In this document: in pieces, positions 38,829 through 48,964 of the stretch
Layout: each line of letters opens with the position of its first letter
Position numbering within the stretch: position 1 is the stretch's first letter
Assembly: GCF_001428005.1 (NCBI RefSeq)
Contig: NZ_LMSB01000002.1
Location: 1 to 64,000, forward strand
Length of the DNA stretch: 64,000 nucleotides
Source of the DNA: Arthrobacter sp. Soil736
Lineage (GTDB): Bacteria > Actinomycetota > Actinomycetes > Actinomycetales > Micrococcaceae
Reading direction: 5' to 3'
The notes under the pieces: model-generated
Database searches by the model: none
Seen by the model: only the letters and a program-made list of their open reading frames with translations
Told to the model about the DNA's origin: nothing
Program-made: the position numbers and the translations under genes

Positions 38829-40058
38829 CTAGTCCGGCAGGATCCTCCGCACAACGGCATCCGCCAGCAGCCGGCCCTTGAGCGTGAGGACCAGCCGGCC
38901 CCGGAACGCCTCTGCCGGTGACACAAGGCCGTCCGCAATAAGCCCCGCCACGGCGTGCCTGCCCGATGCGGACAGCGAAGCGACGGCCAGTCCCGACGCC
39001 AGGCGGGCCTCGAGCATAACCTTCTCCACCTCGCGGGTTTCGGCGTCGAGGGTTTCACGTCCTGCCGCCGGAGAGGCGCCTGAGGCAAGCCGCCCGGCGT
39101 AGGCGGTGGGGTGCTTGACGTTCCACCAGCGCACGCCGCCGACGTGCGAGTGCGCCCCGGGCCCGATCCCCCACCAGTCGTCCCCGCGCCAGTAGGCAAG
39201 GTTGTGCCTGCAGGCCTGTTGCGGCGTGACGGACCAGTTGCTGACCTCGTACCAGTCGAGGCCGGCGTCGGAAATCAGTTGGTCGGCGAGCTCATATTTG
39301 GCGGCGTGGTCGTCGTCGTCGATGCCCGGAACCTCGCCCCTGCGGATCTGTGCCGCGAGCTTGGTGCCGTCCTCCACAATGAGCGCGTAGGCGCTGATGT
39401 GGTCCGGTCGGTAGGACAGCGCGGTCTCCAGCGAGTAGCGCCAGTCCTCCAGCGATTCACCGGGAGTGCCGTAAATGAGGTCCAGGCTCACGGCCAGCCC
39501 CGCCTCGCGCGCCCACTGCACTACCAGCGGAACCCGGCTGGGCGTGTGCGTGCGGTCAAGGACCTTCAGGACGTGGGGAACGGCGGACTGCATGCCGAAG
39601 GAGACCCTGGTGAAGCCGGCATCGGCAAGCACCCGGAGGGATTCGGGCGTGACGGAGTCCGGATTGGCCTCCGTGGTGACCTCGGCATCGGGCTCGATCC
39701 CCCACTCGCTGATGGCGGCGCCGAGTATCCGGGCCAGGTCCTCGGCGGGAAGGAGCGTGGGGGTCCCGCCGCCGAAGAAGACGGTGCGGAGCCGGCGCGC
39801 GGGAAGGCCGGACTGCTCCAGTACGCGGGCGGCGAATGCCACCTCGGAGATGGCGGTGGAGGCATAGGCGTCCTGCGACGCGCCGCCGCCCAGCTCCGTG
39901 GCGGTGTACGTGTTGAAATCGCAGTAGCCGCAGCGCACGGCGCAGAACGGGATGTGCACGTAGAGTCCGAAAGCCCGGTCCGCCGCACCGTCCAGCGCCT
40001 GCGGCGGCAGGAGACCGTCCGACGGCGCCGGGTCACCCAGGGGAAGAACGCTAGGCAT
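38829..40058 (-). CDS. hemW: HemW, radical SAM haem chaperone
   Basis: HemW-like proteins are radical SAM relatives of HemN that bind haem. The 409-residue protein has the CAVRCGYCDF cluster motif (C-x3-C-x2-C), FFGGGTPTLLP, TTEANPDSVT and the HemN C-terminal domain. It lacks the extra HemN features of true coproporphyrinogen oxidases. The ATG at 40058 is chosen for the usual MPSVLPLGDP start. Downstream of lepA, a conserved order. Confidence 0.93.
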   Translation of the reverse strand: MPSVLPLGDPAPSDGLLPPQALDGAADRAFGLYVHIPFCAVRCGYCDFNTYTATELGGGASQDAYASTAISEVAFAARVLEQSGLPARRLRTVFFGGGTPTLLPAEDLARILGAAISEWGIEPDAEVTTEANPDSVTPESLRVLADAGFTRVSFGMQSAVPHVLKVLDRTHTPSRVPLVVQWAREAGLAVSLDLIYGTPGESLEDWRYSLETALSYRPDHISAYALIVEDGTKLAAQIRRGEVPGIDDDDHAAKYELADQLISDAGLDWYEVSNWSVTPQQACRHNLAYWRGDDWWGIGPGAHSHVGGVRWWNVKHPTAYAGRLASGASPAAGRETLDAETREVEKVMLEARLASGLAVASLSASGRHAVAGLIADGLVSPAEAFRGRLVLTLKGRLLADAVVRRILPD

Positions 40059-40112
40059 GTGTCCCGCCCTGTGCACGATTGGCGCCATGTCCAGGGAAAG
40101 CCACAGCAACCA

Positions 40113-41966
40113 CTACTTCTTGGCCTTGTCCTTGGACTCATCCGTGGTGAGCGCCGCGATGAACGCTTCCTGCGGCACTTCGACCCGGCCCACCATCTTC
40201 ATGCGCTTCTTGCCTTCCTTCTGCTTTTCGAGCAGCTTGCGCTTTCGGGTGATGTCACCGCCGTAGCACTTGGCCAGGACGTCCTTGCGGATCGCCCGGA
40301 TGCTTTCGCGGGCGATGATCCTGGAGCCGATGGCGGCCTGGATGGGGACCTCGAACTGCTGGCGCGGAATGAGTTCACGCAGCTTGCCGGTCATCATCAC
40401 GCCGTAGGCGTAGGCCTTGTCCCGGTGCGTGATGGCGGAGAAGGCATCAACCTGCTCGCCCTGGAGCATGATGTCCACCTTGACCAGATCGGCCACCTGC
40501 TCGCCGTCGGCCTTCCAGTCGAGCGATCCGTAGCCGCGGGTCTTGGACTTGAGGATGTCGAAGAAGTCGAAGACGATCTCGGCCAGGGGCAAGCGGTACC
40601 GGATTTCCACCCGGTCCTCCGAGAGGTAGTCCATGCCGCCCATGACGCCGCGCCGGCTTTGGCACAGCTCCATGATGGCGCCGACGAACTCGTTCGGCGC
40701 AAGGATGGTGGCGGACACCATCGGCTCGCGGACTTCAGCGATCTTGCCGGTGGGGTATTCGCTGGGGTTGGTGACGTGGACGACCTTCTTGTCCTCCAGC
40801 GTCACTTCATATTCCACGTTGGGGGCGGTGGAAATCAGGTCCAGGTTGTATTCACGCTCGAGCCGCTCGCGGGTAATTTCCAGGTGCAGCAGGCCCAGGA
40901 ATCCGACGCGGAAACCGAACCCCAGCGCGGCGGATGTTTCGGGCTCGTACACAAGCGCGGCGTCGTTGAGCATCAACTTCTCCAGGGCATCGCGGAGCAC
41001 CGGATAGTCCGTGCCATCCAGCGGATACAGGCCGGAGAAGACCATCGGCTTGGCATCTGCATAGCCGGGGAGGGAATCGCTGGCCGGCTTGGCAAGGTTA
41101 GTGACGGTGTCGCCCACCTTGGACAGGCGGACGTCCTTCACACCGGTGATGAGGTAGCCGACCTCGCCGACGCCGAGCCCCTTGGAGGGGGTGGGTTCCG
41201 GGGAGCTGACACCGATCTCGAGGAGTTCGTGGGTGGCGCGGGTGGACATCATCTGGATGCGTTCGCGGGGGTGCAGCATGCCGTCCACCACGCGGACGTA
41301 GGTGACCACACCGCGGTACGTGTCGTAGACGGAGTCGAAGATCATGGCACGGGCGGGGGCGTCCGGGTCTCCCACGGGAGCGGGAAGGTCGCGGACGATC
41401 TTGTCCAACAGAGCCTCGACGCCCATGCCGGTCTTGCCGGAGACGCGGAGCACGTCGTCGGGGTCGCCGCCGATCAGGCTGGCCAGTTCCGCCGCGTACT
41501 TCTCGGGCTGTGCTGCGGGGAGGTCGATCTTGTTCAGGACCGGGATGATCGTGAGGTTGTTTTCCATCGCCAGGTAGAGGTTGGCGAGGGTCTGTGCCTC
41601 GATACCCTGGGCCGCGTCCACGAGGAGCACTGCGCCTTCGCAGGCGGCCAGGGACCGGGACACCTCGTACGTGAAGTCCACGTGGCCCGGGGTGTCAATC
41701 ATGTTCAATGCGTAGCTGACGCCGTCCAGTTCCCAGGGCATGCGGACGGCCTGGGACTTGATGGTGATGCCGCGCTCTCGCTCGATATCCATGCGGTCCA
41801 GATACTGGGCCTTCATGTCGCGGGACTGCACGACGCCGGTGTACTGAAGCATGCGGTCGGCCAGGGTGGATTTACCGTGGTCAATGTGCGCGATGATGCA
41901 GAAATTCCGAATGATGGCCGGATCTGTCGCGGCGGGCACCGGGGCGGTGCGGGCCATGGGAGACAC
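40113..41966 (-). CDS. lepA: Elongation factor 4 (LepA)
   Basis: LepA is a translational GTPase acting on stalled or assembling ribosomes. The 617-residue protein has [13 protein letters not shown] (G1), [20 protein letters not shown] (G3), NKIDLP (G4), and the LepA-specific C-terminal domain. Start at GTG 41966 with AAGGA upstream, or at an in-frame ATG three codons later. Confidence 0.96.
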   Translation of the reverse strand: MSPMARTAPVPAATDPAIIRNFCIIAHIDHGKSTLADRMLQYTGVVQSRDMKAQYLDRMDIERERGITIKSQAVRMPWELDGVSYALNMIDTPGHVDFTYEVSRSLAACEGAVLLVDAAQGIEAQTLANLYLAMENNLTIIPVLNKIDLPAAQPEKYAAELASLIGGDPDDVLRVSGKTGMGVEALLDKIVRDLPAPVGDPDAPARAMIFDSVYDTYRGVVTYVRVVDGMLHPRERIQMMSTRATHELLEIGVSSPEPTPSKGLGVGEVGYLITGVKDVRLSKVGDTVTNLAKPASDSLPGYADAKPMVFSGLYPLDGTDYPVLRDALEKLMLNDAALVYEPETSAALGFGFRVGFLGLLHLEITRERLEREYNLDLISTAPNVEYEVTLEDKKVVHVTNPSEYPTGKIAEVREPMVSATILAPNEFVGAIMELCQSRRGVMGGMDYLSEDRVEIRYRLPLAEIVFDFFDILKSKTRGYGSLDWKADGEQVADLVKVDIMLQGEQVDAFSAITHRDKAYAYGVMMTGKLRELIPRQQFEVPIQAAIGSRIIARESIRAIRKDVLAKCYGGDITRKRKLLEKQKEGKKRMKMVGRVEVPQEAFIAALTTDESKDKAKK

Positions 41967-42159
41967 GCAGGGTCCTTACTGTTGGCATTACCGCGGCGTA
42001 GTTCAGGCTGAATTCTGGCCATCCTGCCACCTGCCGCATATCTGAACCTCTAGTCTCCCACGTCCGGGCCCGTGGCAGTACATTCTGCACCCCCATGCCC
42101 GGGCGTCGCGTGATCCCGGATCCGGCCCGGGCGGCCACCGCGGCGGTATCCTTGCGCAC

Positions 42160-42735
42160 ATGGCCATGAACCTACGCACCATCGGCAATGCGCTCCGATC
42201 GTCCCTCCGCTTCCTCGAGGGCCTGGGGCGTCCGCAGCGCTCCCGCGGGGCCACGGCGAAAAGCACATCGGTCCGGACGCCCGCACGCACCACGTCCCCG
42301 ACCACGTCCCGGACCGGGACAGGAGGGCTGACCGGGACTTACCCTGGCGACTTCATGGGCACGGCCACCATCCGGTATGCCCCCTCCCCTGACGGACGCC
42401 CGGACCCGGGTGAAGTCGTGTGGACCTGGGTGCCATACGAAGAGGACCATTCCCGGGGCAAGGACCGCCCGGTGCTTCTGGTCGGCAGCCACGGGCGGTA
42501 CCTGCTCGGCCTCATGCTGACCAGCAAGGACCACGACGGCCATCCCCGCGGCCGCCGCGACTATGTCGACATCGGCACCGGGCCCTGGGACCGGCAAAGG
42601 CGCCCCAGCGAGGCAAAACTCGACCGCGTCCTCCAGATCCGTCCCTCGGACATCCGCCGGGAGGGCGCCATCCTTGACCGGGGCCAGTTTTTCCTAGTGG
42701 CCGACGGCCTTCGGCAGCTGCGCGGCTGGAAGTAA
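42160..42735 (+). CDS. PemK/MazF-like protein without adjacent antitoxin
   Basis: The 191-residue protein has a basic, Ser/Thr/Arg-rich N-terminal half and a C-terminal PemK/MazF fold (GEVVWTWVPYEEDHSRGKDR, PVLLVGSHGRYLLGLMLTS, QFFLVADGLRQL). MazF proteins are mRNA-cleaving toxins, but this core-located version between lepA and rpsT has no neighbouring antitoxin gene and a long extra N-terminal arm. It may be a housekeeping or ribosome-linked RNase and not a toxin. Divergent from lepA. Confidence 0.8.
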   Translation: MAMNLRTIGNALRSSLRFLEGLGRPQRSRGATAKSTSVRTPARTTSPTTSRTGTGGLTGTYPGDFMGTATIRYAPSPDGRPDPGEVVWTWVPYEEDHSRGKDRPVLLVGSHGRYLLGLMLTSKDHDGHPRGRRDYVDIGTGPWDRQRRPSEAKLDRVLQIRPSDIRREGAILDRGQFFLVADGLRQLRGWK

Positions 42736-42933
42736 TTGCGAAGTAATCGCGGGCGCGCCACGCCCGCGCCAAATGGCCACTGTTGGCCGAAATCTGCTAC
42801 TATTCATAGCTGTGTGTCCGTGCAGGTCGACGGCCACTGATGGTTGGCCGCCATAGGTATCCCCACGCCGCTCAGTCAATGGCCAACCTGAAAGCCCTCT
42901 AGACCATTTCCGCATTAAAAAGAGAGTTCACAC

Positions 42934-43194
42934 GTGGCAAATATCAAGTCCCAGAAGAAGCGCATCCTGACCAACGAGAAGGCTCGCCTGCGCAACAACG
43001 CAGTCAAGTCCGAGCTGAAGTCGGCCATCCGCGCCGTCAACACCGCCGTTGCGTCCACCGACAAGGATGCCGCTGCTACTGCGCTCGTTACTGCCAGCCG
43101 TAAGCTGGACAAGGCTGTCAGCAAGGGTGTTCTTCACAAGAACAACGCTGCAAACCGCAAGTCGGCGATCTCCAAGAAGGTCAACGCACTCTAA
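42934..43194 (+). CDS. rpsT: 30S ribosomal protein S20
   Basis: The 86-residue basic helical protein binds 16S rRNA early in 30S assembly. [22 protein letters not shown] is quoted in part as [31 protein letters not shown] closes the third helix. GTG start with AGAGAG upstream. Its 198-bp leader may hold autoregulatory structure. A strong hairpin follows. Confidence 0.97.
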   Translation: MANIKSQKKRILTNEKARLRNNAVKSELKSAIRAVNTAVASTDKDAAATALVTASRKLDKAVSKGVLHKNNAANRKSAISKKVNAL

Positions 43195-43222
43195 GGTTTT
43201 CCAGTTCAACTGAACTGATGCT

Positions 43223-43251
43223 TGTGGCCGGCACCGATGGTGCCGGCCACA
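43223..43251. terminator. Bidirectional hairpin rpsT/holA
   Basis: A 13-bp perfect inverted repeat TGTGGCCGGCACC / GGTGCCGGCCACA with loop GAT lies between convergent rpsT and holA. Confidence 0.85.
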
Positions 43252-43291
43252 TCTCTTTAACGCGGTGTCGCTGCCTGTTTACATGTAGTCG

Positions 43292-44308
43292 CTACCGGCC
43301 TCGGGCGGCGGTGGCGATCACGGTCACCGCGTGTTCGACGGCGTACACAGGGTCCCGTGAGAGGCCCTTGACCTGCGCGTCGGCCTCGGCCGTCACCTGG
43401 ATGGACCGGGCAAGGCCCTCAGGAGTCCAACGGCGGACGTCACGCTGCGCCTGCTCCACGAGCCACGGCTGCATGCCCAGCTGTTTGGCAATCTGGGCCG
43501 ATGACCCCTGGGCGCCGGCCACCTTGGCAACGGTCCGCAGTTTCGCGGCCAGCGCCGCCACCAGCGGAACAGGATCCGCGCCCGTTGCCAGGGCGTGGCG
43601 CAGGGTGGAAAGGGCGGCGGGCCCGTTGCCCGCCATGGCGGCATCAGCGACTTTGAAGGCGGTCGCCTCGATGCGGCCGCCGTAGTAGCGTTCAACCATT
43701 TCTGCATCGACGGTCGTAGAGGCATCGGCGATGAGCTGGCTGCAGGCCGCCGCAAGTTCGGACAGGTTGGCGCCGACGGCATTCACCAGGGACTGCACAG
43801 CGTCGGGTTCGATCCGCCGTGAAGCCGCCTTAAATTCGGCCGCGACGAAAGCGGTCTTCTCGGCATCCTTTTTCAGGGGCTGGCAGTCGACGACCGGCCA
43901 GCCCCCGGCCTTGACCGCGTCGAGGAGCTTCTTGCCGCGCACTCCGCCGCCGTGCCGAAGCACCAGCACGGCGTCCTCTTCCGGGTGGGCAAGATATTTA
44001 AGGCCGTCAGCAAGGAAGGCGTCGTTCATCGACTCGAGGCCCTCAACCTCGATCAGCTTGCTCTCGCCGAACAGCGACGGGCTGACGTTCATGGCCAGCG
44101 AGCCGGGTTCGTAGGCGCCCGCGTTGAGCCGGGTGAGCTCCACATCCGGAGTTGCCGCCCGCACCTGCGAACGGACCCGGTCCATGGCCCGGATGCCGAG
44201 ATATTCCTCTGGACCGGTGATCAGCACGACTCCGGCAGGGGTCACATCCCGCCACGTGGCCGAATTGGTGGCCGACGTCCTGGATCGTTGGGGCTGGGCA
44301 GCGGCCAC
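43292..44308 (-). CDS. holA: DNA polymerase III subunit delta
   Basis: HolA opens the beta clamp in the clamp loader. The 338-residue protein has VVLITGPEEYLGIRAMDRV in domain I, the VSPSLFGESKLIEVEGLE clamp-contact region, and the helical collar domain ending with SRDPVYAVEHAVTVIA. In relatives it follows comEC, and here a comEC fragment lies directly upstream. Confidence 0.93.
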   Translation of the reverse strand: MAAAQPQRSRTSATNSATWRDVTPAGVVLITGPEEYLGIRAMDRVRSQVRAATPDVELTRLNAGAYEPGSLAMNVSPSLFGESKLIEVEGLESMNDAFLADGLKYLAHPEEDAVLVLRHGGGVRGKKLLDAVKAGGWPVVDCQPLKKDAEKTAFVAAEFKAASRRIEPDAVQSLVNAVGANLSELAAACSQLIADASTTVDAEMVERYYGGRIEATAFKVADAAMAGNGPAALSTLRHALATGADPVPLVAALAAKLRTVAKVAGAQGSSAQIAKQLGMQPWLVEQAQRDVRRWTPEGLARSIQVTAEADAQVKGLSRDPVYAVEHAVTVIATAARGR

Positions 44309-44451
44309 TGTTGGTTCCTCCCGGGATGTGGATTGCAGACTCTAAGCCTGCCACGGCGCAACGGCTGCACCAAGCCGCGGCCGTTCCTGCGAAGACGGCC
44401 GGGCTGCGTGGACTTTCCTTCCATTATCCGGTCAAGCACACAGGCCGTCTT

Positions 44452-45006
44452 AAAGTGGGCCGCCAGCACCAGACGGATGGTTCCGGACGGATGGGCCGCC
44501 GCCCAGACCGCCAGCGCGGTCAGGACGGAGAACAGCACCATGGTAAGCAGCCCGAACGGGCCCTCGGGCCAGGGCGGGGCCGCGCCAGGGAGGCCGGCAG
44601 TGAACCTGGCGATGCCGGCCACCCCGGCAGCGAAGAGGCCGGTCATGCCGATCAGTGCGGTGGCCAGCCACGGCAGGAGCGGCACCAACGGCACGGCAGC
44701 CGTCCCCAGGATGGTGACCAGTGCCACCAGCGGCGCCACGAGCATGTTGGCCAGCAGCGAGTACGTGGCGAACTGTGGTTGCAGCACCACGATGACCGGT
44801 CCGCACAGCAACTGGGCGGACAGGGGCACGGCGATGCCGGCGGCCGCCCAGCGCGGGACCGGGTGTGGAACCCAGTCCATGATGTGCCGTCCCAGCACGA
44901 TGATCCCCAGCGTGGCCAAGACAGACAGCAGGAACCCAAAACTCGTGCCCAGGGCAGGATCGATGAGCAGCAGGGCGATGACCGCCAGGCACAGGAAGCT
45001 CACCCT
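44452..45006 (-). pseudogene. comEC: comEC, internal fragment
   Basis: Only part of the ComEC competence-domain channel is present: LCLAVIALLLIDPALGTSFG, LLSVLATLGIIVLGRH and several more membrane helices up to RLVLAA. The N-terminal region is absent because the sequence changes at about 45006 to a CMD-type gene on the other strand. The metallo-beta-lactamase C-terminal domain is also missing; after RLVLAA the frame encodes unrelated residues up to holA. Natural transformation through this protein would be lost. Confidence 0.82.
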
Positions 45007-45007
45007 A

Positions 45008-45400
45008 CAAAGCAACGTCAGCCGCCTCCTCGACGCGAAGACCCGGCACACGATTGCACTGGCCGTCTCACAGTCCAATGGCTGCGACTACTGCCAGGCC
45101 CTGCACACGTATACATCGTCGGAGCTCGGGGGCATGGCGGGTGATGACATCGAGCTCGCGCTTACTGGTAGCTCCACCGATCCCCGCCGCGCCGCCGTGG
45201 CGCGTTTCGTGCAGCGGGTGATCGAGACCCGCGGACAGGTCGGTGATGCCGACCTCGCAGCGGTACGTGGCGCCGCATACAGCGACGCGGAGATCCTCGC
45301 GATCGTCACCACCGCGGTGGTGTCTCTTCTCACCAACTACCTCAACAACGTCAACCAGACATCCATCGACATCCCCGCCATTACGACGAAGACGGCTTGA
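45008..45400 (+). pseudogene. Carboxymuconolactone decarboxylase (AhpD-like) protein, 5' truncated
   Basis: The frame from about 45008 reads SRLLDAKTRHTIALAVSQSN, GCDYCQALHTY and on to ITTKTA, a CMD/AhpD-type domain with the redox C-x-x-C and the distal histidine. The N-terminal helices and a start codon are missing; the frame is open upstream but only through antisense comEC and holA. The downstream lyase gene starts two bases after this stop, so an original operon is being read from a new junction. Confidence 0.8.
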
Positions 45401-45401
45401 G

Positions 45402-46226
45402 ATGTCCGGCTCTGAGATTTACGAGAAGTTCATGGCCCTGCACACGCGAGAGGGTGGCCTCGTGATGCCGAACGCGTGGGATGGCCTCTCGGCGCAGCTC
45501 TTCGCCGATTCGGGCTTCGAGGCGATCGCCACGTCCTCCTTTGCCCTCGCAGCGTCGCTCGGTCGGTTGGACGGGCGACACCAGGTCAGCCGCGGCGAGC
45601 ATCTCGAGCATGCAGGCTTGCTCGCTCGCCTGACTGACCTGCCTGTCAACGGCGACTTCGAGGACGGCTATGGGGATACTCCCGAGGACGTTGCGGCCAC
45701 CGTGAACGCTGCGGTCGAGAACGGGCTGGCAGGCATCGGGATCGAGGACACGTCCGGCGATTCCGACCGGCCCATCCGCGACTTCGACGAGGCAGTCGCC
45801 CGGGTGCGCGCGGCGGTCACGGCGGCGAAGGGCCGCATCGTGGTCACGGGGCGCACGGACAATTACCTCCAGGGGCGACCCGATCTCGACGACACGATCC
45901 GCCGCCTCACCGCCTTCGCCGAGGTCGGGGCCGACGTGGTCCACGCGCCATTCCCGCCCGACCTCGATTCGCTGGTCGCGATCGTTGCCGCGGTTGCACC
46001 AACTCCGGTCAATGTCCTCATCTCGCCGGCGGACACTGTGCGGTCCGTCGCCGAGTTGCGCACTGCGGGCGTCAGCCGGATCAGCCTTGGACCGGCTCTG
46101 TACGCTCACGCTATGGGCGCGCTTGACGATGCGGTCGGTGCGCTCCTGCGCGGCGACCTCGCGACCGCGACAACAGGTATGGACTTCGAGCGGATGGGCA
46201 CCCTGCTCGGCCGCCGCGTGCGCTGA
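45402..46226 (+). CDS. Isocitrate lyase/phosphoenolpyruvate mutase family protein
   Basis: A 274-residue ICL/PEPM-superfamily barrel. Visible signatures are LVMPNAWDGLSAQLF, ATSSFALAASLG, LPVNGDFEDGYGDTPEDV (metal-binding acidic loop) and GIGIEDTSGD. The catalytic Cys of isocitrate lyases is not evident, so this is of the oxaloacetate decarboxylase/carboxyphosphonoenolpyruvate-mutase-like group. ATG start two bases after the CMD stop. Substrate unknown. Confidence 0.88.
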   Translation: MSGSEIYEKFMALHTREGGLVMPNAWDGLSAQLFADSGFEAIATSSFALAASLGRLDGRHQVSRGEHLEHAGLLARLTDLPVNGDFEDGYGDTPEDVAATVNAAVENGLAGIGIEDTSGDSDRPIRDFDEAVARVRAAVTAAKGRIVVTGRTDNYLQGRPDLDDTIRRLTAFAEVGADVVHAPFPPDLDSLVAIVAAVAPTPVNVLISPADTVRSVAELRTAGVSRISLGPALYAHAMGALDDAVGALLRGDLATATTGMDFERMGTLLGRRVR

Positions 46227-46305
46227 TCGTCACCGAGTAGGCCTGACTCCGACCACCAACTCTTCATTCCACCTCGATTACTCTCATCACGAAAGAAGAC
46301 CACCC

Positions 46306-46953
46306 ATGGATCTTGACACGATCATGAACAAGCACCTCAGCCGCTACTTCGACGGCAGCAAGACCATCACAGAGGAGACGCTTCAGAAGCTCCTGAAATT
46401 CCTGCGGTCCGCGCCCACGTCGACGAACATCCAGCCCAACCACTTCTACGTTCTATCCACACGAGAGGGCAAGGAGAAGCTGGCCGCGAACCTCGGCGAA
46501 CGTTTCGCCGACAACGGGGAGAAGATCCTCAACGCCTCGCACACGATCATCATGACCACGCGGGCGGACGTGCCCGAGCATCACCTCGAATCGGTGTTCG
46601 CGAAAGAGCGGGTTGACGGCCGGTTCCCGGACCTGACCAAGCAGGAGCGGTGGGAATACATGACCCGCGACTTCGTGAATCTGCGCAACTACACCTACAA
46701 GGACACGCACCACTGGATGGAGAAGCAGACCTACATGGTGATGGGTCTGACGATGATGGCAGCCGCTGAGCTCGGCGTCGAAGCCATGCCACTTGAAGGC
46801 TTCGACCCGGTCACCGTCGACAAAGCCTTCAACATCCGCGAGACCGGACACACCACGACCGTGCTACTGGCGCTGGGCTACCCCGACGAGGCGAAGCAGT
46901 ACAAAACCCCGGTCTCACGTTTCGAGCCTGAGCGTCTGTTCACCTTCGCCTGA
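46306..46953 (+). CDS. Nitroreductase family protein (NfsB-like)
   Basis: The 215-residue protein resembles oxygen-insensitive NAD(P)H nitroreductases with FMN. Features are LLKFLRSAPTSTNIQPNHFY (FMN phosphate binding near residues 28-47), WMEKQTYMVMGLTMMAAAELG and TTTVLLALGYPDEAKQY. Such enzymes reduce nitro compounds, quinones or pterins. ATG start preceded by GAAAGAAG. It is part of the 45-48 kb oxidoreductase run. Confidence 0.88.
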   Translation: MDLDTIMNKHLSRYFDGSKTITEETLQKLLKFLRSAPTSTNIQPNHFYVLSTREGKEKLAANLGERFADNGEKILNASHTIIMTTRADVPEHHLESVFAKERVDGRFPDLTKQERWEYMTRDFVNLRNYTYKDTHHWMEKQTYMVMGLTMMAAAELGVEAMPLEGFDPVTVDKAFNIRETGHTTTVLLALGYPDEAKQYKTPVSRFEPERLFTFA

Positions 46954-47015
46954 ACCACCCCGGCCAGGCCATGACGAACCTATCGACGACACAGCAGCAG
47001 AGGAGCTAAGCGATC

Positions 47016-47396
47016 ATGGAGGGACAGGAGCTGCAGACCATAGCGAATGAGCATGCGAGCGGGCTGCCGGAGGTGACGGTGGAGCACCGTGTCAGCCCGA
47101 ACTGGGAAACGTACAAGGTGGGCGGCAAGGTCTTCATGCTCATGACCGACATGCCGGGTCACCCGGTCGTGGTCGTCAAGGCCGACCCGGAAGAGGCTGT
47201 GGTGCTACGTGAGCAATACGCGGAGATCACGGCCGGCTACCACATGGACAAGAAGCACTGGATCACGGCAGCGGGCGGACCGGGCCTCGATAGTGACCTG
47301 GTGATGGAGCTCGTCACCGACTCCTACCAGCTCGTAGTCGACAAACTGCCGAGATCCGCGCGCCCCGTGAACCGGGCGCATAAAACGACAACATGA
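47016..47396 (+). CDS. MmcQ/YjbR family protein
   Basis: The 126-residue product has the CyaY-like fold of MmcQ/YjbR proteins: WETYKVGGKVFMLMTD, VVVVKADPEEAVVLREQY and AGYHMDKKHWITAAG, then a helical end. These proteins may bind DNA, but no function is established. AGGAG lies 11 bases before the ATG. It sits between the nitroreductase and the quinone oxidoreductase genes. Confidence 0.88.
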   Translation: MEGQELQTIANEHASGLPEVTVEHRVSPNWETYKVGGKVFMLMTDMPGHPVVVVKADPEEAVVLREQYAEITAGYHMDKKHWITAAGGPGLDSDLVMELVTDSYQLVVDKLPRSARPVNRAHKTTT

Positions 47397-47427
47397 ACTG
47401 ACATTCGTCAATGCAGAAGGAGAAATC

Positions 47428-48338
47428 ATGATTGGACTTGGTGTTCGAGCCGCGAATGACGGACTCGAGATCCTCGATCTTCCTCACCCCCGTCAGCCGG
47501 AGGCGGGCGAGCTCATCCTGGACGTGGTCGCCGCAGGCATCGGCCCGTGGGATGCTCTACTCCATACAGGCGGATGGGACGTGAATCTCGTACCGCCGGC
47601 AGCGCTGGGCGTCGAAGCCGTGGGCCGTGTCGCCGAGACCGGCCCAGACGAGACAGAGTTCCGCACGGGCGACCTCGTGGTCGTACACGAGGCACCTCTT
47701 CCGGGCGGCAGCGGCACTTGGGCGGAACAGGTCCTTGTCAGGTCCGCGCACGTCGCACGGCTACCTGAGAACCTGGCTCCGGCGTTAGCGGCAGCATTGC
47801 CGGTTGCGGGGCTCACCGCCCAGCAGACTCTCGACGAGCTCCAGGTCGACGCCTCCACCCGCCTGCTCGTAGTCGGAGCTTCCGGCCCAACCGCTTCACT
47901 CGCGGTTCAACTGGCACATCTCCGGGGCGCTGAGGTCGTGGCCGGCGTGGGACCCGCTCACGCCGATCAGCTTCGCGCACTCGGCGCCAGCGATGTCATC
48001 GATACCCACGTCGAAGGGTGGGCGGACAAGACCGCTCGCCGGTTCGACGCCGTCCTTATCGCCGCAACGGGCACCGCTGAAGACGCGATGAGGCTTCTTG
48101 TCGACGGAGGCAGGCTCTGTTCCATCACGTCGGACGCCCCCCACCCAGTTGCCGGAATCACCACCTCGAACCTGTACGTGCAGCCTGACGGGCAGGCACT
48201 CGCGAGCTCGCTGCACTCGCTGCCGCGGGCGAGCTGAGACTAGAGGTCCAGGCGACGCCCGTCAAGGACGGCATCCCGATCGCGAATCGGGTCGCGGAAG
48301 GCCGCTCAGGCGGGATAAAGCACGTCCTCGAATTCTGA
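47428..48338 (+). pseudogene. NADP-dependent quinone oxidoreductase (MDR), 3' frameshift
   Basis: A zinc-independent medium-chain reductase: GIGPWDALLHTGGW, the substrate-domain GVEAVGRVAETGP, and a nucleotide site with LLVVGASGPTASLAVQLAH. The frame ends early at 48237 after QALASSLHSL. A second frame from about 48203 reads ELAALAAAGELRLEVQA and on to IKHVLEF with a stop at 48336-48338, which is the family's normal ending. One base missing near 48202 explains this. The product loses about 30 residues. Confidence 0.85.
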
Positions 48339-48964
48339 GGTTCATCCCCCACCGCGAGCCCCCCCAATTCCCACTGATCGCACTGGTGTGCGTTGTCGAG
48401 GATGATCTGCTCAACCTCACTCGCCCTTCATCCACATAGAACCATTTCATACCCCGCGGAAGTCGGGCGGTCTGCCACCGGTCGCACGGGTCATGAGCAT
48501 GCCGAGCATTTGACTTTGAAGTACGGACGTTGGCGTCGGATTAGTGCGAGATTCCGTTTTGTTGACAATGGCTCATGACGTCCTCAGATCCCACCCTGAC
48601 AGTCGGAGGAGAAGGAAACCGGGGTGGGGGGGGGTAGCTCGAGAATCGTCGAAATAGTCCAAAGAGCCTGATGAAATTCGCTTGGGGCCGGGGGGCGGCG
48701 ATGTCACATGTTGTGATTGGCGGGCGCCTGAGAACAAGCCGGAGCTCCGCCCACAGGCTAAATCCTCCCTTGTCAGGCGCCCTGACGTCAGCTTGGGGTG
48801 TAACTCAGCCTCAAAGGCGGATTCATCCACCCGCGTATCCAACATCCGTGCCTCATCCATACCGAAAGTTGCTTCCGTGACAGGTGCTTTATGGCAGCGA
48901 TTTTGGAAGCACGAACTCGTTCCACAGGTTCCTCCCACAGCCTAGTCATCGCAGGGGCAGCTGG
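48339..48964. other. Region without a recognised gene
   Basis: Frames here lack domains and ribosome binding sites. It contains a G-rich run (GGGG-T-nine G at 48621-48634) and no clear repeats. It may hold decayed sequence. Confidence 0.5.

Noticed and set aside
39111..42011. 966-codon plus-strand frame across hemW and lepA
   Set aside because: It is antisense to two well-conserved genes and rich in His/Gly/Val/Asp, as expected for a shadow frame.
42160..42735. Complete toxin-antitoxin module
   Set aside because: No small antitoxin-like frame precedes or follows the MazF-like gene.
43952..45400. 482-codon plus-strand frame reaching into the CMD domain
   Set aside because: Only the last 130 codons from about 45008 are protein-like; the rest is antisense to holA and comEC, so it was annotated as a 5'-truncated CMD gene.
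48621..48634. G-rich run as a G-quadruplex element
   Set aside because: Only one long G tract is present, without the four spaced tracts needed, and there is no gene context.
48573..48938. 121-codon minus-strand frame
   Set aside because: Low-complexity, Ser/Pro/Gly-rich, no ribosome binding site and no recognisable fold.
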